DNA of 64,000 nucleotides, from NCBI GenBank assembly GCA_944472135.2, contig OX235264.1, positions 97,164,319-97,228,318 of the forward strand, in the 5' to 3' direction. The translations under genes were made by a program, and so were the position numbers. The notes beneath the pieces are model-generated. The model was not told the DNA's origin, did no database searches, and was given only the letters and a program-made list of their open reading frames with translations. Positions 24,720-34,480 of the stretch are shown here, one piece after another (positions within the stretch are counted from its first letter, which is position 1; every line of letters starts with the position of its first letter). Source of the stretch: Trichobilharzia regenti (Eukaryota; Platyhelminthes; Trematoda; Strigeidida; Schistosomatidae).

Positions 24720-25290
24720 ACTTTACTTCGGCTATCTCCTACGGGAGGATGAGCCGGCTTCATGAACCATGAAGTTTCATGGGAATTGGGTACGAGCGAT
24801 GTCCCCAGCATCGCTCGGCCTTTGTTTGAGAGTGCAGCTCTAGCCTTTACACAACCAAGTGTGACCTACAAGGCAGTAGGAATGGAGTAGGGAGTCCACT
24901 ATCCATTGGCAGCCGGTGACCGGAGTCCGGTTCATTCGCCTTTTTGAATGGGGCCAGTCATCTAGGGCATCCAATAAGCCCTTTGTCCATACGTCTGCCG
25001 GTGAGCTTCATACGCCAGTCGTTGGAGGTTTGGAATCAGGGTTTAGCCATCTCCCCTAGACTGTCATCCAATGGACAATCAACCCGGTGAAGAGCGCCGG
25101 GCATCCGCTTTTGCCCTCTCACTTCGGTGAAAAACACCTCCGCCACGTGAAGGCAGTGAGTAGCACTTCCTCAGGAGAGGCTATGTAAGACGCCCGGTCA
25201 TATGGGAGCATTTCAAGAGGTGTACGGAGGGGTGGCCAACCCGCAGCGCAAGACACCCACCCCCGACCATCCTGAGGCTTTGGAGGTTGT
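24720..25290 (+). repeat. GC-rich unclassified element
   Basis: It begins CTTACTTTACTTCGGC and ends around CCTGAGGCTTTGGAGG. Base composition is clearly richer in G+C than its surroundings, with short inverted repeats (CATGAACCATGAAGTTTCATG, GCGCCGGGC). No coherent frame. It may be the 5' UTR or LTR part of a retroelement not otherwise present here. Confidence 0.4.
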
Positions 25291-25489
25291 TTTATACTAT
25301 ACACTATATCTAGTTAGTGTACACAAACCAACTGAAATTTCGCATCTTCAAATAGTGCATTGTTCTCTAAGCAGAAAATTACTGGATAATGAAATATCAA
25401 CTTCTTACGAAAAACTAACAATTTATAATCCAATCTTTCACGTAATGGTTTTGTAGGGATCGCATGGGAGAAGTTAGAATTGAAGGACC

Positions 25490-25690
25490 ATTGGATCGGG
25501 TCCCAGTGGCTCAATGGTGTTCGAGCTCGCCTTGTAAGCAGAAGGCCCACCGTTCGTACCCCGATGGGTGCATACTGCTGGAGAGTCCCAAACTAAGACG
25601 AAACAGCTGTCCAGTATCCTAGGTTTTCCATTGGTTCTCTAACTGATACAAGCTCATGATGAAATCCTCCATGCAATCCAATCTTTGGAA
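25490..25690 (+). repeat. SINE-B with hammerhead segment
   Basis: The tRNA-like head is GGTCCCAGTGGCTCAATGGT, with a decayed B box. The hammerhead segment at 25572-25617 has stem I ATACTG/CAGTAT, core CTGGAGA (one change from CUGANGA), GAAA, and a GUC site with a self-complementary stem III (ACAGCTGT). The family tail follows. Confidence 0.7.
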
Positions 25691-26135
25691 AAATATAACA
25701 CTTAATGTGAGTTAAGAGTAAATATATCATTAATGTGAGATTATAGCTATGGTCATTAAACTTGAAAGAGGCTGGTGGAATCAACCGGTGATTGACGTCA
25801 TATTGAAGTCACTGGTGAAGATATTACCGGAGTAGGACAATGAAGTCTTCTTATTAATTCACTTATCCAGCTCAGAGAAGACAATTACACCAACCTATAT
25901 CAACCACCTGAGTTACAAAATCTTATCCACATCAATTCGAAATTCTAGCGATTTATAAACTGGGTCGTTTAAATAGCTCACAGTTATCGAGTAAAATCGT
26001 AGAATAGATGAGTTTAACTTCTAATCATAGGATAGGACTACGTCATTAATTGTATATCACATGACTTAGCTTTTTGACGTTTTAGAAATCGTTCTTTTGG
26101 AAGATTAATTCCCCTACCGAATTTAGCCTAAATTT

Positions 26136-26322
26136 TTTTATTTTTGACTACAGCTTGAATTCACACTATATTTTTGGTACAAGTATGGAATTTTCAGCAT
26201 GGATATCGGTAGACCAAATTTTGCAGGCCAACCATAGATATCAGGTGTGCGTCGGCAGGGGATTGGACCTCGAACCATGTGCATGGTCGGCGAGAGTCCT
26301 AACTAACGGGCCACCGACGCAC
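26136..26322 (-). repeat. SINE-A copy
   Basis: Minus-strand copy with the full body. The A box is damaged (GGCCCGTTAGTTAGGAC). Confidence 0.75.
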
Positions 26323-26489
26323 GGCTTACACGATCACATACAGTGGGTGTTATCCATCGACGTGTACACATATTGATACATTTAATTATGCTGTCAGTGT
26401 TTGGCAACTAATAGTACACATTTAGCCGATGTGTTGTGGACTCAGCCCTGTGGTTTTTGCGTGAAGGCTGATAATACTCCACATGTCCA

Positions 26490-27400
26490 TCCAAATATCC
26501 AGAAAATTCTACCACCCTGAGACAAATTGGAAGGAAGGAAGAAAGAGTGTTATAAAAGTATAAGTTTCGAAGATGTTTAGTTACAACTGATGTCTATTGT
26601 CTGTCTTTTTTGGACAAAGAACTTTGCATCTATGTGTAGCAGTTCACGTCGCCACACTCCACTCCTTCTTGCGCACAAAGCAACAGAAGAAAGTAGAAAA
26701 AATACATAATAGAGACAGTAAACAGAGGTGTGAGACAAAGGAATAATAGCAACGAAGAACAATATAGTTTCATTGGAAATCATAAGTCACAAGAAATGGA
26801 TGAATCTGCGTCAGCCATTGAGAGCGATTGTGAGCCATATCACCAATTGTTTCCCACCATTGGTTTTTACCGCCCCGAGGACCCCAACCAGTCAAGAAGT
26901 CTACACCTCCCTACGTGGCTGGATTAAACTAACAGTCGTGGATTTCATTGACTGATGAGGCCATGTTTCGGTTTGACCGCCACTAGCTCTTTTCCAGCCT
27001 CACCCTATGTCAGCTAACATTGTCGGTAGTCGAGGAAGGCGATGACTAGGAATACGTAACACATATCCTAACCATCTCACTTGATGTAGCTTCACAGCTT
27101 CGTCGATTGATTTCCCCTCCTTACCTAGCACTCGACCACTGCCTAACCCCAATATTGCTTACCTTATTATGCCACAACATAACACGGGAGAAAGAACGCA
27201 GGAAACTATGGTGGAAGACAGCTAGCTAATCTTTTCATGTCTTTCACTCTCAATGACCAGGTCTCACAGCCATAAAGGAGAACGGAGCGGACTGTTGAGC
27301 AGTACACACGCCCTTCGGTCAATAGCCAGCCGGATGTCACGTCTACGCCAGAGACGACGTAGACTAGCATATGCGAAACTACAGTCAGTACTATTCTTCA
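26490..27400 (-). mobile_element. LINE-2 3' fragment
   Basis: Near-identical in layout to 15860-16610 but extending further 5' (YASLRRLW.. region at about 27300-27400). Frames are broken. Confidence 0.7.
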
Positions 27401-28019
27401 GGTTAGTGAGTCATCTTCACTTCATTACATCTAATGATATAACTTTTTGATAATTTCACCTTGTCCCAGTCTATTGTGTGATTACATGTAAGTGAATGGT
27501 TGAACTTTTTTCTAGGTTAATTAACTTAGCAGAATTAATCATTCTAGCTCTAGCTTAATTCTTATGTTGCGATAATCTAAATGATCCCGATCTACTAGTG
27601 TGACCTGTATAATTGACCTTCAAGTCGTTATATGGTATAAATTATATATTGCTTTTGATAAATTGGATCTGTCGGGTCCTAAAGTCACACAAAATTAGTC
27701 TCTCAGTGAGTTGGTAATATTATCGAAGCTTAAAAATCCCTAATAAAGAATTGAAAGCCTCTGCAGTACTGTCGAATACACAAGGGATATCAGAGGCCCT
27801 AAGTAGGACTCTTAATAGCTCTGGAATTAGGTAGGCATTTAAACCTACACACTCACTCAGGGACAAGCTCTGTAGGATAAAAGACACTATTAACCCATTG
27901 AGACAAAATATAATGTAATGTACTTTACAATGACTGTCAGACCAGTTGTATTTACAACAATTAATGTGATTTTTGAGACGGCTAATAAAAAGTTTTGAAA
28001 TAAAGAACTTTGCCTCCTT
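27401..28019. other. unclassified stretch
   Basis: Nothing recognised between the LINE-2 and RTE-like fragments. Confidence 0.4.
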
Positions 28020-29400
28020 TTATCTTACAAGTATGTTCATTATTCCGTCGCCATCATCCTGGAGAGACTAAAATATGCTCTGAATACAAAACTCCGACCG
28101 GAAGAGGCTGAATTTATGATTAAAAAATCAAACTGTAACGTTACGCATCATCACCGAGCACATCATAGAATACAAGTAAAATCTTTACCTCAAATTTCGT
28201 AGAGTTTGAAAAGGCCTTCGAAAGTGTTGACCACGAAGTAATTTGGAAACTACTTCAACACTACGGCGTGCCCCGACTCTTAATCAACCTTATCCAACAG
28301 GCTCTATGACGATGGCCAGTGTCAAGTGATCTACAACAGAAAACTCTGCCAAGCCTTTGAAGTGAAGACAGGAGCAGGTCAAGACTGCCTGTCTACTATA
28401 ACCGATGATATTCCTAAGTGAGATGGACTGGATTATGTGTTGGACTATGGATAGCGACAAGACAAGAATACTTTGCACCGATAACAAGGCTCTAGAAGAT
28501 TTAAACTGAGTAGACTTGTGCCTGATATCACACAAACTCAAAGACTTACAAGCGAAAACCTAAAAACTGGCTGAAAAGGCAGGAAGCGAAGACAGGACTT
28601 AAAGTGAATATACAGAGAAGACAGAAGTGATGAAAATAACCAACCAACAAGGAGTACCAATCACTATAAATGAAATTAATCTGAAAGAGGTCACTCTGTT
28701 TCAACTGGTGCGTCGGTGGCACAGCGGTAGGATGCTCGTCAACCACTCAGGTGGTACGGGATTCGATTTTTGGCCTCCGATGCACTCCTTTACCTCACTA
28801 CTAAGCCGGTAACAAGGCTGGTAAAGCGGGAAAGTTGGGCGTGAGGCTAGCAACTCCATCCCTTAAAAAATAAACACCACTGCTATTGAAAATTCAGGCC
28901 TCTAGCTTGAATCCCGATGTTCTACTGGGAACATGAAGAAAAAAAAACAAAATAATCGTTTCAACAACAGGCGACAGCACGGATGAGAATATCAAGACCA
29001 GAATTGCAAAAAGCAAGACAGGCCTCCACCACACTCTTAAACCAGTTTGGAAATCTACTGTACTCAACATAAAGAACAAAATTCGGAACTCTAACGACGA
29101 ACCAACCAACCAAGAACCAGTCAATCAATCAATCAGCAAATAAGCCGAAGAAAATGGCGTTGAAGAGGATACACGTTAAGGAAACCACTAGGTGACATTA
29201 TACACCCGGCAAAAGCCTCGAATGGAACCCCAGTGAGAAATGACTAGTTGGTCGTCCGAGGATGATATGGAGAAGATCGTGTGACCAGGAGATGGGAGCC
29301 CAATTGACAATCGTGAGGCCAGAAAAAGATAACTGTAGAGAAGAGAGAGTGAAACAGAGAAGTGCTGTTCCACTCGGAACCGAAGGGAACAATAATTGCA
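28020..29400 (+). mobile_element. RTE-like LINE: RT motif A to 3' end, interrupted by SINE-C
   Basis: EFEKAFESVDHEVIWKLLQH (motif A region), YGVPRLLINLIQ, and a degenerate motif C block (LISHKLKDLQAKT) lead to a SINE-C insertion at 28706-28957. The C-terminal block resumes after it (TRIAKSKTGLHHTLKPVWKS). Motif C aspartates are lost, so it is a dead copy. Confidence 0.7.
28706..28957 (+). repeat. SINE-C inserted in an RTE-like element, with target-site duplication
   Basis: The SINE starts GGTGCGTCGGTGGCACAGCG and ends in an A-rich tail. It is flanked by the direct repeat GTTTCAAC at 28698-28705 and 28958-28965. The RTE-like coding sequence continues on both sides, so this is a clean retroposition event. 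Confidence 0.8.
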
Positions 29401-30550
29401 ATATAAAACAACAGTATCAATTGAAAGAAACCCTACAAAACGCAAGAAGACAATATTTTCCAAAGTGAAGAACTATTTATTACTCTTCTTTTTTTTATAA
29501 TATTGTTATTTTCTTTGGTACTTAGGAAACAAACAAATAGCAATAGACTAGTATAAAAGAAGGAGAGAGAGGGAGAAAGGATTGCATTTGAAATTGGCAC
29601 AGAAACACGCACAAACACAGAGACTAACACACATTCACACCGACATCCACTTGGTCATTAAACATTACTTGCAAATCCCACCTCAAACAAAATTGGAAGC
29701 TGTGAGAGAAGTCATCTTTGGAGAAAAAGGAATACAAATTAGACGCGAAAAATTGGCTTGGCTTAGGTTAGCTTGGAGTGGCGTGGCACGGCGCAGCACA
29801 GAGCAGATACAGATGCAAATGTGTACAAATGCATGTAAAAATTGGAAAGGGAAAAATTGCGCTTTAAGGTAGAGTAAGACAGGCGCGCATACACACATAC
29901 AGACAAACAGTAGCAGAAACAGTCAAAGACAAGGAATAATAATAGTAAGAATGATACTTTAGATTATTGAAAAATACAAACTCCAAGCTAAACATTATAA
30001 ATGTATATCTATAATAAGTATTAACAACGGGATATAACTAATTTTTATTATTTCTGTTATTCACAGTTGAATCACGATAGTTATTTGTAGTAAATCTAAC
30101 ATCCTAAACAACGTATAAATTGACTCTAAAAAACCAGCAAAAAAAACAAAAAAACAAAGGCTGTCCGTCTGAGGCGATGTTGAAGGCGGTGGGTGGAGAC
30201 CGGCCGGCAGGCGTTTATTGTTGCGATGACAGTGAAAAGAGCTATATCCACAATTCTAGTGAACAGGTAGATATAGGTAGAGAGGTAATAGTATTGTCTG
30301 TTGCACACACACACACACACATACACTAACAAATTATACAGACGACAGTTGAAGAGGAATATATCCCCCTCTTCACGACTGTTACATTCCCTGATATTTA
30401 AAGACGGTGGAATAAAGAAGGAATAACTAGCAGAACCGACATCCACACACACACACACACAAATGTTAAGCATTCCGAAATTGCAACTTGTTGTAATGAA
30501 AACAGTCAATAGAAAGGAAGCGACAAACAATGAGCAACACTACTAAACAT
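29401..30550. other. 3' UTR and flank of NPP gene; CA repeats
   Basis: No host coding region is supported here. The stretch holds (CA)n tracts at about 30304-30321 and 30443-30461 and AT-rich DNA. The open frames across the CA repeats translate to low-complexity peptides on both strands and are not convincing genes. At least the first few hundred bases next to 30550 should be the NPP 3' UTR. Confidence 0.5.
30214..30219 (-). other. possible polyadenylation signal of the NPP gene
   Basis: An AATAAA hexamer on the minus strand lies about 330 bases past the NPP stop codon. The intervening sequence, read as 3' UTR, contains two GT/CA repeats. Other AATAAA copies occur further on in this AT-rich DNA, so the choice is tentative. 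Confidence 0.3.
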
Positions 30551-31237
30551 TCAGGCATCGGGTAGTACTTCTGATTTGACTAACTCCTTATTCAATTCAT
30601 CTTGATAGACTACAGGTGTAGTGAAGATGCATGTTCGACACTTCATGTATATCAATATTGTCACACTGATAATCACTACAAAGGAAGATGCCAGTACGAT
30701 GGTGATAATTAAGATGATTGGCATAGAACGTACACCATTCAAGAGAGAAAAAGAAAATGATGATTTATCCAACCAGTATGCAGAGTCGATAAATGATGCT
30801 TTGTCTGATTCATGATTACTACTTATTAGTAGTGAGGTGAAGTGATTGAGTGATTGGTGATCGCTTGATGATAAGTCGATTGACGCCAAATAAGCCATTA
30901 AACTGTGTATATGAATTGGACGAATCTCTTGCGTGTAATTCATACGGAAACCACGATTTGACATTGGACCATATATGAACAATGGGATATGCATATCCGG
31001 TAGGTCGGGATCATATCCGTGCATACCTTTAATTTTATCCAAATGATAATGACTCATATTCAATGGCCAAACAGTTGAATTGAATATGTAATCAGGGGAA
31101 GCGAGTAACAGAATCGGTGGGAACAAAAGATTATTATTGTCATCACTGCTTTTCATTTCCCAATGTAGAGGGACAGTTGATGAATTGTATACAGTGAAGG
31201 ACGCCTTGCTTTGCTGGCTGATCAAACGATTATACAC
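30551..31237 (-). CDS. NPP terminal exon: HGYD motif, transmembrane anchor, stop
   Basis: Terminal exon of 228 codons plus a TGA stop, entered through acceptor TTACATCTAG; its first codon is GTG (Val), not an initiator. Residues 1-120 complete the catalytic domain. KGMHGYDPDLPDMHIPLF at about 70-87 holds the last metal-ligand His (H73) in the ENPP HGYDN..xDMH signature, followed by YGPMSNRGF (family HGPxFKxGF). Possible N-glycosylation sites are N18, N53, N60 and N100. A hydrophobic helix spans about 172-197 (MPIILIITIVLASSFVVIIS..). It is followed by KCR and a tail of roughly 30 residues, which predicts a type I protein with the enzyme outside and a short cytoplasmic tail. No frameshift or stop interrupts it. 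Confidence 0.93.
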   Translation of the reverse strand: MYNRLISQQSKASFTVYNSSTVPLHWEMKSSDDNNNLLFPPILLLASPDYIFNSTVWPLNMSHYHLDKIKGMHGYDPDLPDMHIPLFIYGPMSNRGFRMNYTQEIRPIHIHSLMAYLASIDLSSSDHQSLNHFTSLLISSNHESDKASFIDSAYWLDKSSFSFSLLNGVRSMPIILIITIVLASSFVVIISVTILIYMKCRTCIFTTPVVYQDELNKELVKSEVLPDA

Positions 31238-31425
31238 CTAGATGTAAGTAACAAAAGTCAGGCAGGTGAACAAAATATGACAGACAGATTTAACAGAAAT
31301 GAAATCAACACTAGCCACCTACCTTGATGATGAAATATAATAGAACATATCTTACTATGAAATGTTATGATAAAATTTTGTGAAAATTTGTAGATTTCAA
31401 TACTTCGTCACCATCAATCAATTAC

Positions 31426-31453
31426 CTTAACATAAATAAGAATGTGAGTTGCA
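31426..31453 (-). CDS. candidate 28-nt NPP micro-exon
   Basis: The donor phase of exon 45559-45769 (phase 2) does not fit the terminal exon (phase 0), so an exon of length 3n+1 is needed. This 28-nt segment has exactly that property. A pyrimidine-rich acceptor (CTCTACTTCCTACAAG) precedes it and a GTTAAG|GTAATTG donor follows. It would complete a Gly codon and add ATHILIYVK, which runs straight into VYNRL of the terminal exon, where ENPPs have a beta strand followed by EVY.L. It is shorter than the corresponding stretch in vertebrate ENPP4, so another exon may also be missing or this choice may be wrong. Evidence is phase and splice signals only. Confidence 0.35.
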
Positions 31454-31502
31454 CTTGTAGGAAGTAGAGGTTCAAGAGTTCAGGTTACTTCAGTTACAAC
31501 AA

Positions 31503-31712
31503 TATATGAACTTGGTTACAAGGTTTTCATCATGGGCTGACATTAGTTGGAGAACCATTGGAAAGCCTGGGAGTACTGGACAGCCAACTATTTCGTCCTA
31601 GTTCGGGACTCTTCAGCAGTACGCAACCACCACCAGAGTTCGAGCCCAGGAACTTACGGTTACAAGGCGAGCTCGTATACCATTAAGCCACTGGCACCCG
31701 ATCCAACGGCCT
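31503..31712 (-). repeat. SINE-B (tRNA-like head, hammerhead, tail), near full length
   Basis: Reverse-complement copy of a dispersed element seen in the same layout at 25490, 38698 and 55255. It has a tRNA-like head (GGGTGCCAGTGGCTTAATGG.. with a B-box-like GGGCTCGAAC), a hammerhead segment, then a tail beginning AGTACTCCCAGG and ending GTCAGCCCATGATG. It faces a second, truncated copy at 31713-31880, so the two make an inverted repeat. Confidence 0.8.
31573..31622 (-). ncRNA. hammerhead ribozyme, core intact, sense within NPP intron
   Basis: Read on the minus strand, this 50-nt segment folds as a type I hammerhead. Stem I is GTACTG/CAGTAC (6 bp). The core box is CTGAAGA (fits CUGANGA). Stem II is GTCC/GGAC with loop CGAACTA. 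The second core box is GAAA. Stem III has 4 bp (A-U, U-G, A-U, G-C) closed by TTGG. The cleavage triplet is GUC, immediately before the 3' strand of stem I. Every invariant core base is present. It lies in a minus-strand SINE-B copy whose tRNA-like head is at about 31623-31712. The same strand is transcribed by the NPP gene, so the motif would be in the pre-mRNA between exons 45559-45769 and 30551-31237. Activity is inferred from sequence only. Confidence 0.75.
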
Positions 31713-31880
31713 ATGAATTCTGCCACCGGGGTTCAAACACCGGCGTACTGATGAAGAGTCCCAAACTAGGACAAAACAGTTGTCCAGTACTCCTAGGTTT
31801 TCCAATGATTCTCTAACTAATGCCAGCTCATGATGAAAACCTTGTAAGCAATCAAATCCCTACAAACTATCACTTGAATA
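31713..31880 (+). repeat. SINE-B, 5'-truncated, inverted partner
   Basis: The plus-strand copy starts inside the B-box region (GGGGTTCAAAC) and runs through the hammerhead segment and the family tail (TTCTCTAACTAATGCCAGCTCATGATG). It is separated from the minus copy by almost no spacer. Together they form a hairpin-prone palindrome of roughly 375 bp in the last large NPP intron. Confidence 0.75.
31745..31790 (+). ncRNA. degenerate hammerhead in SINE-B
   Basis: Stem I GTACTG/CAGTAC, stem II GTCC/GGAC and the GUC site are kept. The first core box reads ATGAAGA (C to A) and GAAA has become AAAA. Two invariant core changes make self-cleavage unlikely. Confidence 0.55.
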
Positions 31881-32274
31881 TATGAATTCCCCGAAGGTTG
31901 CAACGAAACTTTATGCGACACCTTTGGAATAGACATGACATTCGGCTACCATCGATTACATGACATGTATGCAGCAGTTCGCTCTGTCCTCCTTTCATGG
32001 CTAAGACATACCTATTAAAATTGAAGGCCTTGAAGATATTGGTTGCATTGTCAATAGGTGATTGAATTGTATCTCTCATGTTCATTGTACAATATGGTGA
32101 GTAAAATATTGAGTTTAGGCATATACTGTTAGGTAAGAAAAAACAAAAGTTGATCGAGGAGAATGGGGAACTGCATAGATTGAGGTGTCAAAGTTCCATG
32201 TAGAAGCTCAGTCAGAAGAATTTTACATCAGAATTACAAATAACCGTTAAAACTATGAATTGACAGAATACTAG

Positions 32275-32560
32275 TGTTGTATGGCTGTACAGCCCAAGGG
32301 GGGAGGGGGGGAAACAGCTTGAGTACTGCCACACACACGTTGACCGGAGTGGTTTGTGGAGTTATAATTATTTTATGGAGGAAGACTCAACCGCCGGGAT
32401 CTGAAATTTTCAGAATCGAATTTTACCAACTCCCATCATTAAAGATAAGCAGAGGAAAAAGCTGGTTTGCTGATCACCTGAGTGAAACACCCTGCTGCCT
32501 GTTACTACCGTACACACGCCATCACTACGACTTTACCTTCAGGCTTCAAGCATAATGGTA
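32275..32560 (+). repeat. unclassified repeat related to 37330-37500
   Basis: CAACCGCCGGGATCTGAAAT and TTTGCTGATCACCTGAGTGA parallel the segment at 37330-37500 with matching spacing. It contains a G-rich run (GGGGGGAGGGGGGG). No gene seen. Confidence 0.4.
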
Positions 32561-32721
32561 AGACCGGCAGTAACATTTGTTTCAGTCAGTGTTGCAGCTC
32601 TCCGTCAGTAAAACAAGACGAAATATGAATAACTAATTACATATGAGTTGCGTTACGTTAATTGAACTAAAACAACTTCAGCTCAAGATTTTATGGAGAG
32701 AAATATTTTATTCTCTCTGGT

Positions 32722-32990
32722 TCACAAGAATTTTAGAATGTGACTTGGTCTTAACAAAATAGCATGCTTGCAGAGATCATTTCTAATAGGTAGGAGGATG
32801 TCTGCGAGCCACTTAGCAGTAGCATGATATGGGGAATTTGTCATGTCCAAGATTGGACGCAGTGGCATATTCCCTTTGTGCACTTTCGGCAGGTTATATA
32901 AACCGGGAATCACGGAACCCGAGGGTCGTACTTGCTTGAAATAATTAACTGGACTACATCGATTCAGTTTCAAGAAGACGCTGTGAAGAT
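32722..32990 (-). mobile_element. PLE RT fragment, minus strand
   Basis: The minus frame reads VRPSGSVIPGLYNLPKVHKG and then MPLRPILDMTNSPYH. This is the PLE finger region (GxxxPRxYGLPKxHK...LRPIVS). It lies head to head with the plus-strand PLE that starts at about 32995. Confidence 0.7.
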
Positions 32991-32994
32991 GTAA

Positions 32995-33655
32995 ACCTGA
33001 AACTCGCGAATAGCCTCAAAGCCGCTGACACTTATTTACGTTTTCCTGCCACACCAGAGAAATACGTTTTCAACTACTCTAGTATATCATTGACTTCTGT
33101 CCAATTGCAAGCCTTGTCATTGGGTCCAAAATTCTGTGGGATTTCGACAAATTCGAATGATTTGGATATTAAAGTCCAGTTTGAAGCACCGATCCAACAG
33201 ACAAATGACACCCCTCTAGTGTCCAACACATCATATGAACAATTCAAGTCTACAGTATTGAATAGCTGCCATCAGTACATCAACACGAGACCAAATGTCA
33301 AAAGATTGATTTCAGCCGAGCTCAGAAAGCATCTACGTGAGATTCTAAAGAACAAATACTTGGTTGTGACACGCCCCGACAAAGGTGCTGGCACTGTCCT
33401 GATGGACCGCCAAGACTACATCGATAAAATGTTACCAGTCATGTCAGATGAAGGTAGCCAGAAAGACCAAACGGAACTAATTGAAGGAAAGCTAACACAA
33501 ATGCTGACGAAGATGAAGAACGAAACGACTATCAGCTCTGAAATATTCGAGCAAATACGACCCTCCGGTTCCGTGATTCCCCGTTTATATGGCCTGCAGA
33601 AAGTGCACAAAGAGAATGTGCCACTACGTCCAATCTTGGATATGACAAAATAGCA
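32995..33655 (+). mobile_element. PLE N-terminal/RT fragment, 187-codon open frame
   Basis: An open frame of 187 codons: QLQALSLGPKFCGIS at the start, YLVVTRPDKGAGTVLMDRQD in the middle and GSVIPRLYGLQKVHK near the end, all PLE landmarks. It stops in PLRPILDMTK where the RT core should begin. The minus-strand fragment at 32722 covers the same region. Confidence 0.75.
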
Positions 33656-34197
33656 TACAAATATTCATCAGTTTTTAAGGCAATTACGAGCAATCAATCA
33701 TCAGTAAATTAATGCCATATAACGCTGTAAGTTCCAGCATTTTTTTAATCGAATTCGCCATTTGTAATCTGCAAAACACCAGGTGAAAAAATTCCACTAC
33801 AGTTTTCAGTGAAAACTGAAATTATACAAATCAAAATATTTGATTTGCATTATACTACCAGAAACGTCAATCAAGAAAGCAAGCATACACTACTGACTGA
33901 TTGGGATGACTGGTTGGATACTACCCACATCAACTAGTGGCGCTTACTGGCCTAATCAGATCTAAGCGATCTAAACAGCGGACGGCAGTTTCGCCCGTTT
34001 GTTGCCAATCGCATCAGTGATGTTTACCCGATTCGACTTGGTTAAGAGACTCGAATCAGTTCAACACCCCCCTCCCCCCCAAATACGTAATTTACACAGC
34101 TGCGAGGTGGACTCTAACAATACTATTGAACAGTTTAGGATAAAATACATGAGATATTCAATCTTATGGTTTGCTGACGGCTAACTAATAATAAAAC

Positions 34198-34480
34198 TGA
34201 TGGTTCTCTAACCGATGTCATGTGCGTCGGTGGCACAGTGGTTAGAACTCTCGCCGACCATGCACATGGTCCGAAGTTCGATCCCCTGCCGATGCACACC
34301 TGATATCTATGGTCGGCAGGCAAAATTTGGGCTACCGATATCCATGCTGAAAATTCCATACCTCTACCAAAAATACAGTGTGGAATCAAGCTGTAATCAA
34401 AAATAAATAAAAATAAATAATGGTGAAATCCTGTAACCAGTCATATCCCTGCAAGCCAACATTCGATCATAAAATCTTCA
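34198..34480 (+). repeat. SINE-B tail split by a SINE-A insertion
   Basis: GGTTCTCTAACCGATGTCAT (SINE-B tail) stops at about 34218. A SINE-A copy runs to about 34420, and the SINE-B tail resumes with GAAATCCTGTAACCAGTCAT. SINE-A therefore inserted into an older SINE-B. Confidence 0.65.
34219..34420 (+). repeat. SINE-A copy
   Basis: tRNA-like head GTGCGTCGGTGGCACAGTGG with B box AGTTCGATCCC. It is followed by the SINE-A body (ACACCTGATATCTATGG.., ..GCTACCGATATCCATGC..) and an AAAATAAATAAA tail. Confidence 0.8.

Noticed and set aside
30120..30530. Open frames with Cys-Val or Thr-His runs
   Set aside because: They are produced by CA/GT repeats in the presumed NPP 3' UTR.
31870..32085. 71-codon minus frame as the missing NPP exon
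   Set aside because: It has a donor-like AG|GTATGT after FNFNR, but there is no matching acceptor and phase, and no ENPP similarity.
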